Assembly (NCBI RefSeq): GCF_044762665.1
Contig: NZ_JBIWES010000006.1
Coordinates: 238,713-302,712, forward strand
Direction of reading: 5' to 3'
Source of the DNA: Peribacillus frigoritolerans_B
GTDB taxonomy: Bacteria; Bacillota; Bacilli; Bacillales; DSM-1321
DNA length: 64,000 nt
The translations under genes were made by a program, and so were the position numbers. Positions 37,939 through 46,134 of this stretch are shown one piece after another. The notes under the pieces are model-generated. The model saw only the letters and a list, made by a program, of their open reading frames with translations. It searched no databases and was not told the DNA's origin. Position 1 is the first letter of the stretch. Every line of letters begins with the position of its first letter.

Positions 37939-38280
37939 CAATCGGAGCATAGAAATCTGAAGCGAATAGGAGAACAACAACACGCTATCTATCTTTACAA
38001 TGGAGCACTGGAGGTACTGTCATTTGAAAATGAAGAAAGAAAATATGTCATCACAGGAAACCTAATCGTAACCTATATACAGTGTGAAGATTGGGGAAAT
38101 GCGAAGAGAATTATTGATTTAGTAAACGAGAATGAACTTTATTCGTTATCGCGAGATCACTTTTTTTACAACAAAGAAGAAGTCGAACAGAAATTTATCG
38201 AGGGAATCGATAGGGAAATAATAACGTCATCATTTGTACAAAGGGAGGATAATAGAATTGATCAAGATTTTTGCGCTTAA
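37930..38280 (+). pseudogene. Start-less open frame, C-terminal remnant
   Basis: An open frame of about 116 codons with coding-like composition (HAIYLYNGALEVLSFENEER ... NAKRIIDLVNENELYSLSRD ... EEVEQKFIEGIDREII) ends at 38280 but has no start codon with a ribosome site. It begins right after the 16-bp duplication, so it is probably the 3' end of a gene broken there, perhaps a partner or the last part of the helicase. It overlaps the start of the next transferase gene by 23 bases. Confidence 0.5.
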
Positions 38281-38944
38281 GATACCAGGAGAAATTGAAC
38301 CGGAAATTTTTTTAAAATGGAGCACAAAAGTATCAAAAGAACGAATGGAGAAAGTAAGTCGATTCTTTCGAAAGGAGGATGCAATGCGCTCACTGTTCTC
38401 TGAACTATTAGTGAGAGCGGTCATAAGTAAAGAATTTAACATACCAAATGAAGAAATTAAATTTACTTATAATCAATATGGGAAACCGTCGTTAAAGAAT
38501 TCAAAGTCTTTTTTTTTCAATGTTTCTCATTCAGGTGAGTGGGTAGTGGCAATATTCCATACAGCCCCCATAGGGATTGATGTGGAAAAAATTCGCCCTG
38601 TTGATATTCACATCGCTGAACGCATTTTTTCGGATAAGGAATATCAAGAAATTTTGAGGAAGCCAAGGGAAGAACAAGAAAACTATTTTTTTGATTTATG
38701 GAGCTTAAAGGAAAGCTATGTAAAGGCTGTGGGAAAAGGCTTGTTCCAACCTTTTCATTCGTTTTCCATAACCAAAAAAAACAACGGGGAGATTATTTTT
38801 GCATGCAATGAAAGTCCCTGTCGCTGGTTTTTTAAGCAGTATAATTTGGCAGAAGGTTATACCTTGTCAGCGTGTACTATACAGGCGCAATTTCCCGAGG
38901 AAGTAACATTAATGGACCTAGAAGCAATAGAACAAGTTATATAA
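38258..38944 (+). CDS. Sfp-type 4'-phosphopantetheinyl transferase (second copy)
   Basis: A 228-residue transferase close to the textbook Sfp plan. The magnesium site is IGIDVEKI and the second motif is WSLKESYVKAVGKGL, with the canonical W. It transfers phosphopantetheine from CoA to carrier serines. TTG 38258 is chosen because GGGAGG at 38243-38248 is 9 bases upstream. It heads the region-3 genes and could prime the ACP at 45816 and the N-terminal ACP at 47944. It is more canonical than the transferase in the NRPS operon. Whether each serves only its own locus cannot be told from sequence. Confidence 0.9.
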   Translation: MIKIFALKIPGEIEPEIFLKWSTKVSKERMEKVSRFFRKEDAMRSLFSELLVRAVISKEFNIPNEEIKFTYNQYGKPSLKNSKSFFFNVSHSGEWVVAIFHTAPIGIDVEKIRPVDIHIAERIFSDKEYQEILRKPREEQENYFFDLWSLKESYVKAVGKGLFQPFHSFSITKKNNGEIIFACNESPCRWFFKQYNLAEGYTLSACTIQAQFPEEVTLMDLEAIEQVI

Positions 38945-38997
38945 GACTTTGTTATAATAAAGTTAGAATTTTACTTTTCTTATGAGAGGAAATCAAT

Positions 38998-39426
38998 ATG
39001 GACAAAAAAATGAAAAGTTGGATAGGATTTTGGTTAAAAAGGAATTATAGATCAATTTGTAATTATTTAGATCATGAGTTAGAACAATACAACATAACGA
39101 ATTCACAATTAGGTGTATTGCTTATCTTATGGGAAAGTGACGGTACCAGCCAGAAAGTAGTTCAACAGACTTTGGGAATTACGCCAGCGTCAATAACTAA
39201 TCTCATTAAAGGACTTGAAAACAAAGGACTTATTATTAGAAGAGTGGATCCTAATGATTCAAGGGCAAATCTTATGTATTTGACGGACAAAGGAAAAGCG
39301 CTAGAGGAAAGATGCTTGACTATTGTCGAGAAAGCAGAAGTCATAGTTCGTAAGGGGTTTTCGCCTGAAGAGACTATGATACTTCGCTTATGGCTTCAGC
39401 GTGTGCATAAAAATATTGAAATATAA
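38998..39426 (+). CDS. MarR-family transcriptional regulator
   Basis: A 142-residue winged-helix regulator. Helical dimerisation segments flank a DNA-binding core with VVQQTLGITPASITNLIKGLENKGLI and the wing RRVDPNDSRANLMYLTDKG, a hallmark MarR sequence. There is no OhrR-type N-terminal sensing Cys; the only Cys residues lie near positions 21 and 102. It sits between the transferase and the AhpD-like gene, a common arrangement for redox- or drug-responsive control. It may control its neighbours and the MFS exporter. The palindrome at 39454-39473 is a possible target. Confidence 0.9.
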   Translation: MDKKMKSWIGFWLKRNYRSICNYLDHELEQYNITNSQLGVLLILWESDGTSQKVVQQTLGITPASITNLIKGLENKGLIIRRVDPNDSRANLMYLTDKGKALEERCLTIVEKAEVIVRKGFSPEETMILRLWLQRVHKNIEI

Positions 39427-39453
39427 CAAAACGCTTATTTCCATCTGTTATAA

Positions 39454-39473
39454 GATTGTAAATATTGACAATC
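39454..39473. promoter_or_regulatory. Candidate operator palindrome
   Basis: GATTGT (39454-39459) and ACAATC (39468-39473) form an inverted repeat with an 8-base AT-rich centre, in the spacer between the marR-like and AhpD-like genes. Size and position fit a MarR site, but there is no second copy to confirm it. Confidence 0.35.
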
Positions 39474-39536
39474 CAAAAATATTTAGATACCATAATTTAT
39501 GGGAGCTAATGATTTCTATTTTTTGGAGGGATAATA

Positions 39537-40202
39537 TTGATTAAAATGGATGATGTTTTATACAAACGGTCTAACTTGGAGCGAGTTTCTGATATTCAAA
39601 AGCTTGCGCCCAAAACAGCGAATGCTTTTTTTGGTTTTATGAATGAGGCGTTTTCTCCTGGTTTAATTGATGCTAGAACCAAAGAACTGATCGCTGTTGC
39701 TATTACGCATGTAACAGGGTGTCCTTACTGCATCGATGTTCATACAAAAAAATTCAAAGGTCACGGCGGAACAGTAGAGGAGATTTTGGAAGCAGTTATG
39801 GTTGCGGGCGTAGTAAACGCTGAGTCCGTCATTTTAAAAAGTGTGAATGCATTAAATGCTTTCAAGGGAGAAGCAAGTGATAGCCTTTATTTGAAAACTT
39901 ATATGGATAAATTCAAGGAAGTTAAGACGGCGTTACCTAAGGCAGTGGAATCTTTTGAAGTATTTAATACAGATGTACTTGTTTCAGGAAATATCGATGC
40001 AAAGACTAAGCAACTTATTGCCGTGGCAGTCGCTCAAGTGACTGGATGCGCCTATAGTATTGAGGTCCATACTCAAAACTATAAGAAACTTGGTGGGGAA
40101 ATGGAAGAGATTTTGGAAGCGGTTATGGTTGCGGGCGTTGCAAATGCGGGATATGTTCTCACTCACAGCGTGAATTCTTTGACGTGTTTTGAAAAGCACT
40201 AA
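39537..40202 (+). CDS. Tandem AhpD/carboxymuconolactone-decarboxylase-like protein
   Basis: A 221-residue protein made of two AhpD-like repeats. The first has the intact redox motif CPYCIDVHTKK near residue 61 followed by GGTVEEILEAVMVAG. The second repeats the same block but reads CAYSIEVHTQN near 170, so the resolving Cys is Ser. AhpD-type proteins reduce peroxides through a CxxC pair and a proton relay; here only the first half could do so. TTG 39537 follows GGAGGG by 6-7 bases. Placed next to a MarR gene and an exporter, it probably gives oxidative or electrophile resistance. Confidence 0.85.
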   Translation: MIKMDDVLYKRSNLERVSDIQKLAPKTANAFFGFMNEAFSPGLIDARTKELIAVAITHVTGCPYCIDVHTKKFKGHGGTVEEILEAVMVAGVVNAESVILKSVNALNAFKGEASDSLYLKTYMDKFKEVKTALPKAVESFEVFNTDVLVSGNIDAKTKQLIAVAVAQVTGCAYSIEVHTQNYKKLGGEMEEILEAVMVAGVANAGYVLTHSVNSLTCFEKH

Positions 40203-40212
40203 ACATTATTAT

Positions 40213-40254
40213 AATTAAAGAAACTTGGTCATTTAGGTCGGGTTTCTTTAATTT
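40213..40254 (+). terminator. Terminator after the AhpD-like gene
   Basis: AATTAAAGAAAC (40213-40224) pairs perfectly with GTTTCTTTAATT (40242-40253), just past the stop codon. Confidence 0.8.
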
Positions 40255-40452
40255 GAAACTTTTCTTATATACGTCGGAGTATCGTTTACCTGTTTCCGAT
40301 AATCTGTGTCAAAAACAGACCGTAGTGTAGATTATAATTTAGAAATCGAAATAAAACTCAAATATTAACCGATTAAATAAGTTGTAAAAAATATATAAAA
40401 GGATATTATTGTAATTATATAGTTAGAAAGCTAAGTAAAAGGAGGGGTAATC

Positions 40453-40545
40453 TTGATTGATAAATGTGTTCGTATTTTCTCGAGATTTATGCCAAAAGTA
40501 TGTATGCGTTTTTTTGCAAAGTTAATGGGGAAAAAACTACAATGA
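40453..40545 (+). CDS. 30-residue basic orphan peptide
   Basis: TTG 40453, 5-6 bases after a strong GGAGGGG site (40441-40447), opens a 30-codon frame encoding a peptide with about eight Lys/Arg, two Cys and alternating hydrophobic residues (IDKCVRIFSRFMPKVCMRFF then AKLMGKKLQ). It could form an amphipathic, cationic helix. It has its own terminator 75 bases later and an AT-rich promoter region before it. I do not recognise it. It could be a secreted or signalling peptide, a toxin-like membrane peptide or a leader. Confidence 0.5.
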   Translation: MIDKCVRIFSRFMPKVCMRFFAKLMGKKLQ

Positions 40546-40618
40546 TATATTAAACGACTTGATATAGTCATATAGAAATTAAACTAAGAACTAGGTTTGT
40601 TTTCTAGAAAGATCGTGG

Positions 40619-40658
40619 AAAAAGCCCACCGAATCTAAAAAGGGTCGATGGGCTTTTT
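40619..40658. terminator. Bidirectional terminator
   Basis: AAAAAGCCCACCGA (40619-40632) pairs with TCGATGGGCTTTTT (40645-40658) with one mismatch. It lies between the 30-residue peptide gene and the convergent small zinc-finger-like gene. Confidence 0.88.
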
Positions 40659-40669
40659 AAAATTCTTTT

Positions 40670-40810
40670 TTACTTTTTGTCACAAGGAATCTGCGGTGAT
40701 TTCTTTGCATTCTTTTTGTTTTTTCTTTTCTCGTTTGCCCAAACAATAAAATCCGCCATGTAACACATAGGACATTTTAATTCAAATTCTTTTTTTTCTT
40801 TGTTGCTCAT
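40670..40810 (-). CDS. Small CxxC protein
   Basis: A 46-residue, very Lys-rich protein with one CPMC pair near residue 13 and a single late Cys. On the minus strand the site GAGGTGATAGTT before ATG 40810 is excellent, so the gene is probably real. The pair of Cys could bind zinc or iron or act in thiol exchange. It is transcribed away from the MFS gene and toward the shared terminator. Function unknown. Confidence 0.6.
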   Translation of the reverse strand: MSNKEKKEFELKCPMCYMADFIVWANEKRKNKKNAKKSPQIPCDKK

Positions 40811-40894
40811 AACTATCACCTCACTTTATTATTTATTACAATATTAAACAAATATTACTTTAATTTCCATATAAAAATGAAAGGTGGAAATAAT

Positions 40895-42493
40895 TTGGCT
40901 GAACTAAGCGAAAATTCATCGGGCTATGGGGGCATGAAACAAGTTTTTACTATTAGTTTAGCGCTCTTTATTATTTTCTTAGATGGAAGTATTGTAAACA
41001 TTGCGTTGCCAAGCATCATCAAAGAATATAGCACTGACTTAGGAATGGCATCTTGGATAATAAATGCGTACGTCATTACTGTAGCGGTTTTTCTTGTTTT
41101 TATGGGGAAAATCGGAGATATGTTAGGGAGAGCTAAATTTTACAACATAGGCTTGGTTATGTTTATGCTCAGTTCTTTTTTTTGCGCGCTTTCCACTAAT
41201 GTGGAGATGCTTATCCTTTTTCGTTTTTTTCAAGGGATTAGCGGAGCGATTGTGATACCAACCAGTATGAGTCTAGTTCGTACTGCAGTTCCTCCTGAAA
41301 AAGTAGGCTCTGCCATGGGGGTTTGGGGAGCAGTAGGTGGATTGGCGATAGCAATTGGACCTGCTTTGGGGGGAGTAATTACAGAGGTTTCTGATTGGCG
41401 TTGGATGTTTTACATTAACCTTCCTGTCATTACAATTGCTTTGTTTTTAAATAAAAGAATATTTCAACATTTAAGAGAAAAGACACAACCGCTCCATTTT
41501 GATGTTTGGGGGACAATTACATTGAGTGTTACACTCTTTGTTCTTATTTACACTGTTATTAAAGGGCCGGATGTTGGGTGGATGTCCTGGCCAATAATAG
41601 GAAGCTTTACTTTTTCCATACTAGGGGTAGGAGTTTTTTATTGGATTGAACATAAGATCTCTTATCCGTTAGTTGACTTTGAATTATTCACCAATAAGTT
41701 GTATGTAGTTGGGCTGATATCGAATTTACTAGGTGGAATTCTTTTAAGCGGTATGATGATGATTTTGCCGATCCTTCTTACGGAAGCTATGGAATTTACG
41801 TCGTTGCAAGCAGCCTATTTTATTACACCATTATCTGCAGCGATGCTGATTACTGCTCCGGTTACGGGGAGACTGATTGATCGCTTCGGTTTTTTTGTCC
41901 CTATGATAATTGGTTATATTATCAGTGTTATCGGTTTTTATCTTTTAACAAGTCTTGAAGTAAACACACCTACACTATCCATATTGTGGAGAATTGGAGT
42001 CATTGGTGTTGGGATTGCCATGATTGCAGTTACCAGTTTAACTGTCAGCACCGTTTCTGTTCAATCTTCACAGTCTTCTGTCGCATCAGGTATTTTTGCA
42101 ATGGTACGAAATGTTGGAGGGGCCATTGGTGTTTCTCTTTTTGTTAGTGTGATTATGACATCCTTTAATCATTTCTCTATGGTTTCGATACAAGATTCCA
42201 TTCAACAAATTCATTCAACTTCTTTGTCAACGTATGAAAAAAGTAAACTAACAGATGCTTTAAAAGCACAACAGGTATCGTTTTTCGATAGAAATTATAC
42301 ATCCCATTTGGAATCGCTCGAAATCAGTAAGAATAATCTGGGAGAATGGAAAAAGATGATTTCAGATTTGCGAGATCAGGAACAGAAAAATAAGGTAACT
42401 GCTATTCATTATGCATTTATTTTCGGAATGTTATTATCCATTTTCTTTAGTATTTCAGCGATGTTTTTACTAAAAAAATCATTTCGGTTATAG
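40895..42493 (+). CDS. MFS multidrug exporter, DHA2 (14-TM) family
   Basis: A drug:proton antiporter of about 532 residues. It begins with the DHA2 hallmark FLDGSIVNIALPSI in span 1 and has 14 hydrophobic segments. A motif C-like run (GGLAIAIGPALGGVI) lies in span 5. A long polar loop near residues 430-495 precedes the last span. TTG 40895 is favoured because AAAGGTGG lies 8 bases before it. It precedes the acyl-activation and sulfur genes and follows the MarR/AhpD pair. Export of the product of region 3 or resistance to it is the likely job. Confidence 0.88.
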   Translation: MAELSENSSGYGGMKQVFTISLALFIIFLDGSIVNIALPSIIKEYSTDLGMASWIINAYVITVAVFLVFMGKIGDMLGRAKFYNIGLVMFMLSSFFCALSTNVEMLILFRFFQGISGAIVIPTSMSLVRTAVPPEKVGSAMGVWGAVGGLAIAIGPALGGVITEVSDWRWMFYINLPVITIALFLNKRIFQHLREKTQPLHFDVWGTITLSVTLFVLIYTVIKGPDVGWMSWPIIGSFTFSILGVGVFYWIEHKISYPLVDFELFTNKLYVVGLISNLLGGILLSGMMMILPILLTEAMEFTSLQAAYFITPLSAAMLITAPVTGRLIDRFGFFVPMIIGYIISVIGFYLLTSLEVNTPTLSILWRIGVIGVGIAMIAVTSLTVSTVSVQSSQSSVASGIFAMVRNVGGAIGVSLFVSVIMTSFNHFSMVSIQDSIQQIHSTSLSTYEKSKLTDALKAQQVSFFDRNYTSHLESLEISKNNLGEWKKMISDLRDQEQKNKVTAIHYAFIFGMLLSIFFSISAMFLLKKSFRL

Positions 42494-42552
42494 CTAAAAA
42501 AGAGTGATTTTAGAGATGGATTAAATTATTTCACCAAAATTCCAATTTATTA

Positions 42553-42616
42553 TTTACATTTTTTTGAAATGCAGATAATATTATCCTGTATTTAAGGAAA
42601 ATAAATACAATACAGG
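42553..42616 (+). promoter_or_regulatory. Promoter and operator-like palindrome before the LuxE-like gene
   Basis: TTTACA (42553-42558) and TAATAT (42576-42581) are exactly 17 bases apart. Immediately downstream, CCTGTATT (42585-42592) and AATACAGG (42609-42616) form an inverted repeat covering the expected start of transcription. This is a good candidate for repressor-controlled transcription of the genes from 42640 on. Confidence 0.6.
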
Positions 42617-42639
42617 TAAAAAAAAGGTGGTTTTGATTA

Positions 42640-43839
42640 ATGGGTAGTTATTTTGCTGAAGTGGTAAAAAATATGAACAATTTGGGGATTGATCCAGTAG
42701 GGGCAGTTATCTCGTCTGTAAAAGACATTTATACACGACCAGAAAAAGAAATTGAGGAAATCAAGGCAAACCTAATCTATGATAATTTCAAATTTCATTA
42801 CGAAAATAATGCCTATTACCGAGGCCTCTGTGATGAACAGGGTGTGACTCCTGATGATGTGCAGACATTTAAGGATCTCGTAAAAATTCCAGGGATACAC
42901 GTAGCAAGATTTAAAGATGTTAACTCTCACCAATTGTTGACCAAATCTATTGCGTCTCTTGAACACGAACTAAGAAGTTCAGGAACAAGTGGTATTCCTA
43001 GTATCTCCAGACGGGATGAAGCAACCATCAACCGTACTGTATTAGGGATTTACGCAATGTATCGAGAGTTCTTCAAATTTTTTGACGGAGAAGCAATCTT
43101 CTTGGCACCATCCGCTGAGGAAATGCCGGAAATGGGGATGGTCAAAGTATTGAGCATGTTCTCTGGATTGATGGATGGAAGCCATAATGTAGTGAAGCAA
43201 GCGACTTTTGTTCCAGAAGAGGTAATAGAGTTATTAAATAGATGGGAAAGAATTCACACCAGACATCTTATTGGACCTCCGTTTATGATTGACCGACTGC
43301 TCAATTATCTAAGAGAAAATGATATCAGACTGAAACTGGATCGAAAAACAAAAGTAATTACTCTAGGTGGATGGAAAAGATATACGGGCGTTGAGATAGA
43401 TAGAGAACAATTTAATAAGGAATGTGCTGAGTATTTAGGTATCAAGGAAGATCAAGTGAGAGATATGTATGGATTGGTTGAAACTAATTTTATGGCTATT
43501 GAGTGCGAACAACATGAAAAACATGTTCCCCCTTGGGTACATTTTTCTGTACGGGCCATGGAAGATCTCAGTAAAGAAGTAGAAGATGGGGAAGTAGGAA
43601 GACTAGTAATTTTAGACCCTACCTCCATATCGTATCCAGGATTTATTATTACGGAAGATCTAGTTTTTCTGTCTAAAGATAAAGGCTGCTCCTGTGGTCG
43701 AAATGGACAAAGGATCAACTATTTATTTCGAATTAAAGGGGCGGAAATCGGTTGCTGTGCCATCAATTTAGAAAAGCACATGGATGAAAATGAAAAGAGC
43801 GATGGCGGAGAAGGTTTCTCTGTGAGTTGTTTTTGTTAG
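42640..43839 (+). CDS. LuxE-like acyl-protein synthetase (ANL superfamily)
   Basis: A 399-residue adenylate-forming enzyme of the LuxE/PaaK type. Visible marks are the phosphate loop SSGTSGIPS near residue 112, the LGGWKRYTG stretch near 246, MYGLVETN near 276 and the cysteine motif CSCGRNGQR near 350. LuxE uses ATP to activate a fatty acid and passes it to a protein Cys or thiol. Here it would make an acyl-AMP and load a carrier or thiol. AAGGTGG precedes ATG 42640. The C-terminal tail is rich in Cys (CC, SCFC), which is unusual. It leads the acyl/sulfur gene set, although 400 non-coding bases separate it from the next gene. Confidence 0.85.
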   Translation: MGSYFAEVVKNMNNLGIDPVGAVISSVKDIYTRPEKEIEEIKANLIYDNFKFHYENNAYYRGLCDEQGVTPDDVQTFKDLVKIPGIHVARFKDVNSHQLLTKSIASLEHELRSSGTSGIPSISRRDEATINRTVLGIYAMYREFFKFFDGEAIFLAPSAEEMPEMGMVKVLSMFSGLMDGSHNVVKQATFVPEEVIELLNRWERIHTRHLIGPPFMIDRLLNYLRENDIRLKLDRKTKVITLGGWKRYTGVEIDREQFNKECAEYLGIKEDQVRDMYGLVETNFMAIECEQHEKHVPPWVHFSVRAMEDLSKEVEDGEVGRLVILDPTSISYPGFIITEDLVFLSKDKGCSCGRNGQRINYLFRIKGAEIGCCAINLEKHMDENEKSDGGEGFSVSCFC

Positions 43840-44245
43840 CAGACTAAATTTGGATATATAGAACAGGGAATGCGAAAATAGAAGCATTCTAAAGCAAGGC
43901 AGCTTATTTAGAAACAGAAAAGTCAGTAGAGTAGACTGCTTGGGAACTAAGGACTAGAGCCTCCTACATCGTTGAATGACTGAATTCAAAAATGAGAAGA
44001 TGATATAAGCTTTTCCGTACAGTGGGTATTTAAAATTAGAAGAGCAAGTCCTACAGAATATCGAAAAGAAAATTAGAGATCTATTAGAAGAGAAACGAGA
44101 TAAAAAACGATGCACTACTTCGCGATTGGTGCTAATCGATGCTTTCACTCATCGGTATGGATTTAGGTTTCTTGTCACGAAGAGGTGCAAAGTTCTTAGC
44201 ACTTTCCAAATAAGATGATTATGGATGAAGTAAAGGAGGCTAAAA
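43840..44245. other. Non-coding stretch between LuxE-like and IscU-like genes
   Basis: No intact gene. One frame near 44030-44210 reads LEEQVLQNIEKKIRDLLEEK followed by CTTSRLVLIDAFTHRYGFRF without a start, so it may be a gene remnant. The AAGGAGG site of the next gene lies at 44233-44239. Confidence 0.5.
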
Positions 44246-44617
44246 ATGTACAACGAAATTATTACAGAACATTTTATGAATCCCCGTAATATTGGAGAGC
44301 TAGAGCATCCAAGTCGCGTTATTAAAATTGGCAACGCTGTTTGTGGTGATACTATCATTCTTCATATTGCTTACAACAATAATCAAGAAATTACGGACGT
44401 CAGATATAAAGCTTATGGTTGTGCCACATCTATCGCCACAGTCAGTGTGTTTAGTGAATTTATACAGAATAAGTGTATTTCCGATTTGTCTGCCGTTTCC
44501 GAGACAGAAATCGAGGCATTGCTTGGGGAATTAGAGCCAAATCAAATGCATTGTCTGGATATCATGAAAGAGCTCTTTAAACAACTTGGTATACCGGAAG
44601 GGACGAATGCATGTTGA
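44246..44617 (+). CDS. IscU/NifU-type iron-sulfur scaffold protein
   Basis: A 123-residue protein with the three scaffold cysteines C33 (AVCGD), C59 (YGCATS) and C103 (MHC), and the Asp after the first Cys. These sites accept sulfur and iron for cluster assembly. It lacks the insertion typical of SufU, the usual Bacillus housekeeping protein, and is nearer to the Isc/Nif type. It overlaps the cysteine desulfurase gene by 7 bases. Being in a biosynthetic locus, the pair may mature an iron-sulfur enzyme or feed sulfur to the product. Confidence 0.88.
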   Translation: MYNEIITEHFMNPRNIGELEHPSRVIKIGNAVCGDTIILHIAYNNNQEITDVRYKAYGCATSIATVSVFSEFIQNKCISDLSAVSETEIEALLGELEPNQMHCLDIMKELFKQLGIPEGTNAC

Positions 44618-45801
44618 GAACGTACTTTGATTACAATGCAACAACCCCTATAGATGAGAGTGTAGCAAAGGCTATGTCAAAAGAAGCATTTGAATTGTTC
44701 GGTAATCCGTCAAGCAACCATCAGTATGGAGGTAGTTCCAAGAAGAAGATAGAGAAGTCTCGTGAAGAAATCGCAGCCCTTATTGGAGCGAAACCAAATG
44801 AAATATATTTTACATCGGGAGGTTCGGAAGCTAATAACTGGGTTTTAAAAGGATGGATTGAACAATTTCGATTTGATCCCATTCATGTAATTACATCGAT
44901 GATTGAACATCCTTCTGTATTAGAAGTATGCAAATACTTAGAAAGGTATTTCAACGCTGAAATCACTTATTTGGAAGTGGATAAAAATGGATTTGTGTCC
45001 GTGGATGATCTTGAACGCTCAATTCTCCCGCACACCCGAATCATCTCACTAATGATGTCAAATAATGAGATTGGAAGCATTCAGCCCATACAGGAATGCG
45101 CGAGTATTGCTAAGCGCTATGGTATCTTTTTTCATACCGATGCCGTTCAGGCTGTTGGAAGAATACGTATTAATATTGAAGAATTAGGGGTAGATGCCCT
45201 TTCATTCTCTGGGCATAAATTTTACGGTCCAAAAGGAATTGGGGGACTTTTTTTAAAAGAATCACGCGCACTTGAACCACTCCTTCATGGAGGATCTCAA
45301 GAGAATGGATTGCGTAGTGGAACGGAAAATGTGATTTCCATTGTTGGCTTGGGAGAAGCAAGTGCAAAAATACGTCAGGAGTTTAAAGAAGATTATGAAA
45401 GGATACAGGCATATAAAAATCTTCTTTTAAAGCAGCTCATAGAGCGGATTCCTCACACTTGCATTAACGGCTCAACTGATCAAGAGCATGTCTTGAATAA
45501 TACTGTAAATATTAGTTTTGAAAATGTCAGGGGAGAAGCAGTTGCTGCTCTTTTGAATCAGATTTATGGTATTGCTGTTTCAGTAGGATCGGCATGTAGT
45601 TCGAACAAACAAGCTTCTTTGTCACATGTGCTGACCGCCATTGGATTATCAGAAGCACAAATCCGCTCATCTATCCGAATCAGTATTGGAAAATATACAC
45701 AAAAAGATGATGTGTTTTTCCTGATTAATGCATTAGAGCATGTCGTTTCAAAGCTTCGTCGGATGATTCCTATTGAGCAGAACAATTTTGTACAACTCTA
45801 A
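44611..45801 (+). CDS. Cysteine desulfurase, NifS/IscS type
   Basis: A 396-residue PLP enzyme converting L-Cys to L-Ala plus an enzyme persulfide. The PLP lysine lies in SGHKFYGPKG (near 203), the PLP-contacting His in MIEHPSVLE (near 100), and the persulfide cysteine in GSACSSNK (near 329). The start overlaps the scaffold gene, so the two proteins are made together. The active-site loop is of the longer, flexible IscS/NifS kind that can donate to several acceptors. In this context the acceptor could be the scaffold or a small-molecule acyl group on a carrier. Confidence 0.92.
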   Translation: MLRTYFDYNATTPIDESVAKAMSKEAFELFGNPSSNHQYGGSSKKKIEKSREEIAALIGAKPNEIYFTSGGSEANNWVLKGWIEQFRFDPIHVITSMIEHPSVLEVCKYLERYFNAEITYLEVDKNGFVSVDDLERSILPHTRIISLMMSNNEIGSIQPIQECASIAKRYGIFFHTDAVQAVGRIRINIEELGVDALSFSGHKFYGPKGIGGLFLKESRALEPLLHGGSQENGLRSGTENVISIVGLGEASAKIRQEFKEDYERIQAYKNLLLKQLIERIPHTCINGSTDQEHVLNNTVNISFENVRGEAVAALLNQIYGIAVSVGSACSSNKQASLSHVLTAIGLSEAQIRSSIRISIGKYTQKDDVFFLINALEHVVSKLRRMIPIEQNNFVQL

Positions 45802-45815
45802 CATGAGGTGAGGAT

Positions 45816-46112
45816 ATGCAAGCAAATAAGGTGCTAACCATTGAAGATATTTCGTATGTGATAAAACAGAAAGTAATTATTGAGAATTTGGAATTAACAG
45901 GGATTACAGCGGGCGATATTCAAGATACAGAGCCTATTTTTGGAGAAGGACTGGGTCTTGAATCAGTCGATACGATTTATATCGTTAAAGGAATCGAAAA
46001 GGAGTTCGGGATGAAAGTAGATATTAAAAAAATCAATTCTTTGAGAAAGCATTTTTATTCGGTTGCCACATTAGCTCAATACGTACTTTCACATCTTCAA
46101 CAGACAAAGTAG
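45816..46112 (+). CDS. Acyl carrier protein
   Basis: A 98-residue carrier with the motif GLGLESVDTIYIV (Ser near 51), where ES replaces the usual DS of GxDS. The helical pattern is that of polyketide or fatty acid ACPs. It follows the desulfurase gene by 14 bases with GAGGTGAGG upstream. The fatty acyl-AMP ligase gene follows 22 bases later, so this ACP is its probable acceptor. It needs phosphopantetheine from a transferase, most simply the one at 38258. Confidence 0.88.
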   Translation: MQANKVLTIEDISYVIKQKVIIENLELTGITAGDIQDTEPIFGEGLGLESVDTIYIVKGIEKEFGMKVDIKKINSLRKHFYSVATLAQYVLSHLQQTK

Positions 46113-46134
46113 GAAAAGGTGGAGGAAATAATAC

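Noticed and set aside
37361..38280. A live phage-defence helicase operon
   Set aside because: At least four lesions (stops, frameshifts, duplications) and no helicase core after motif Ia.
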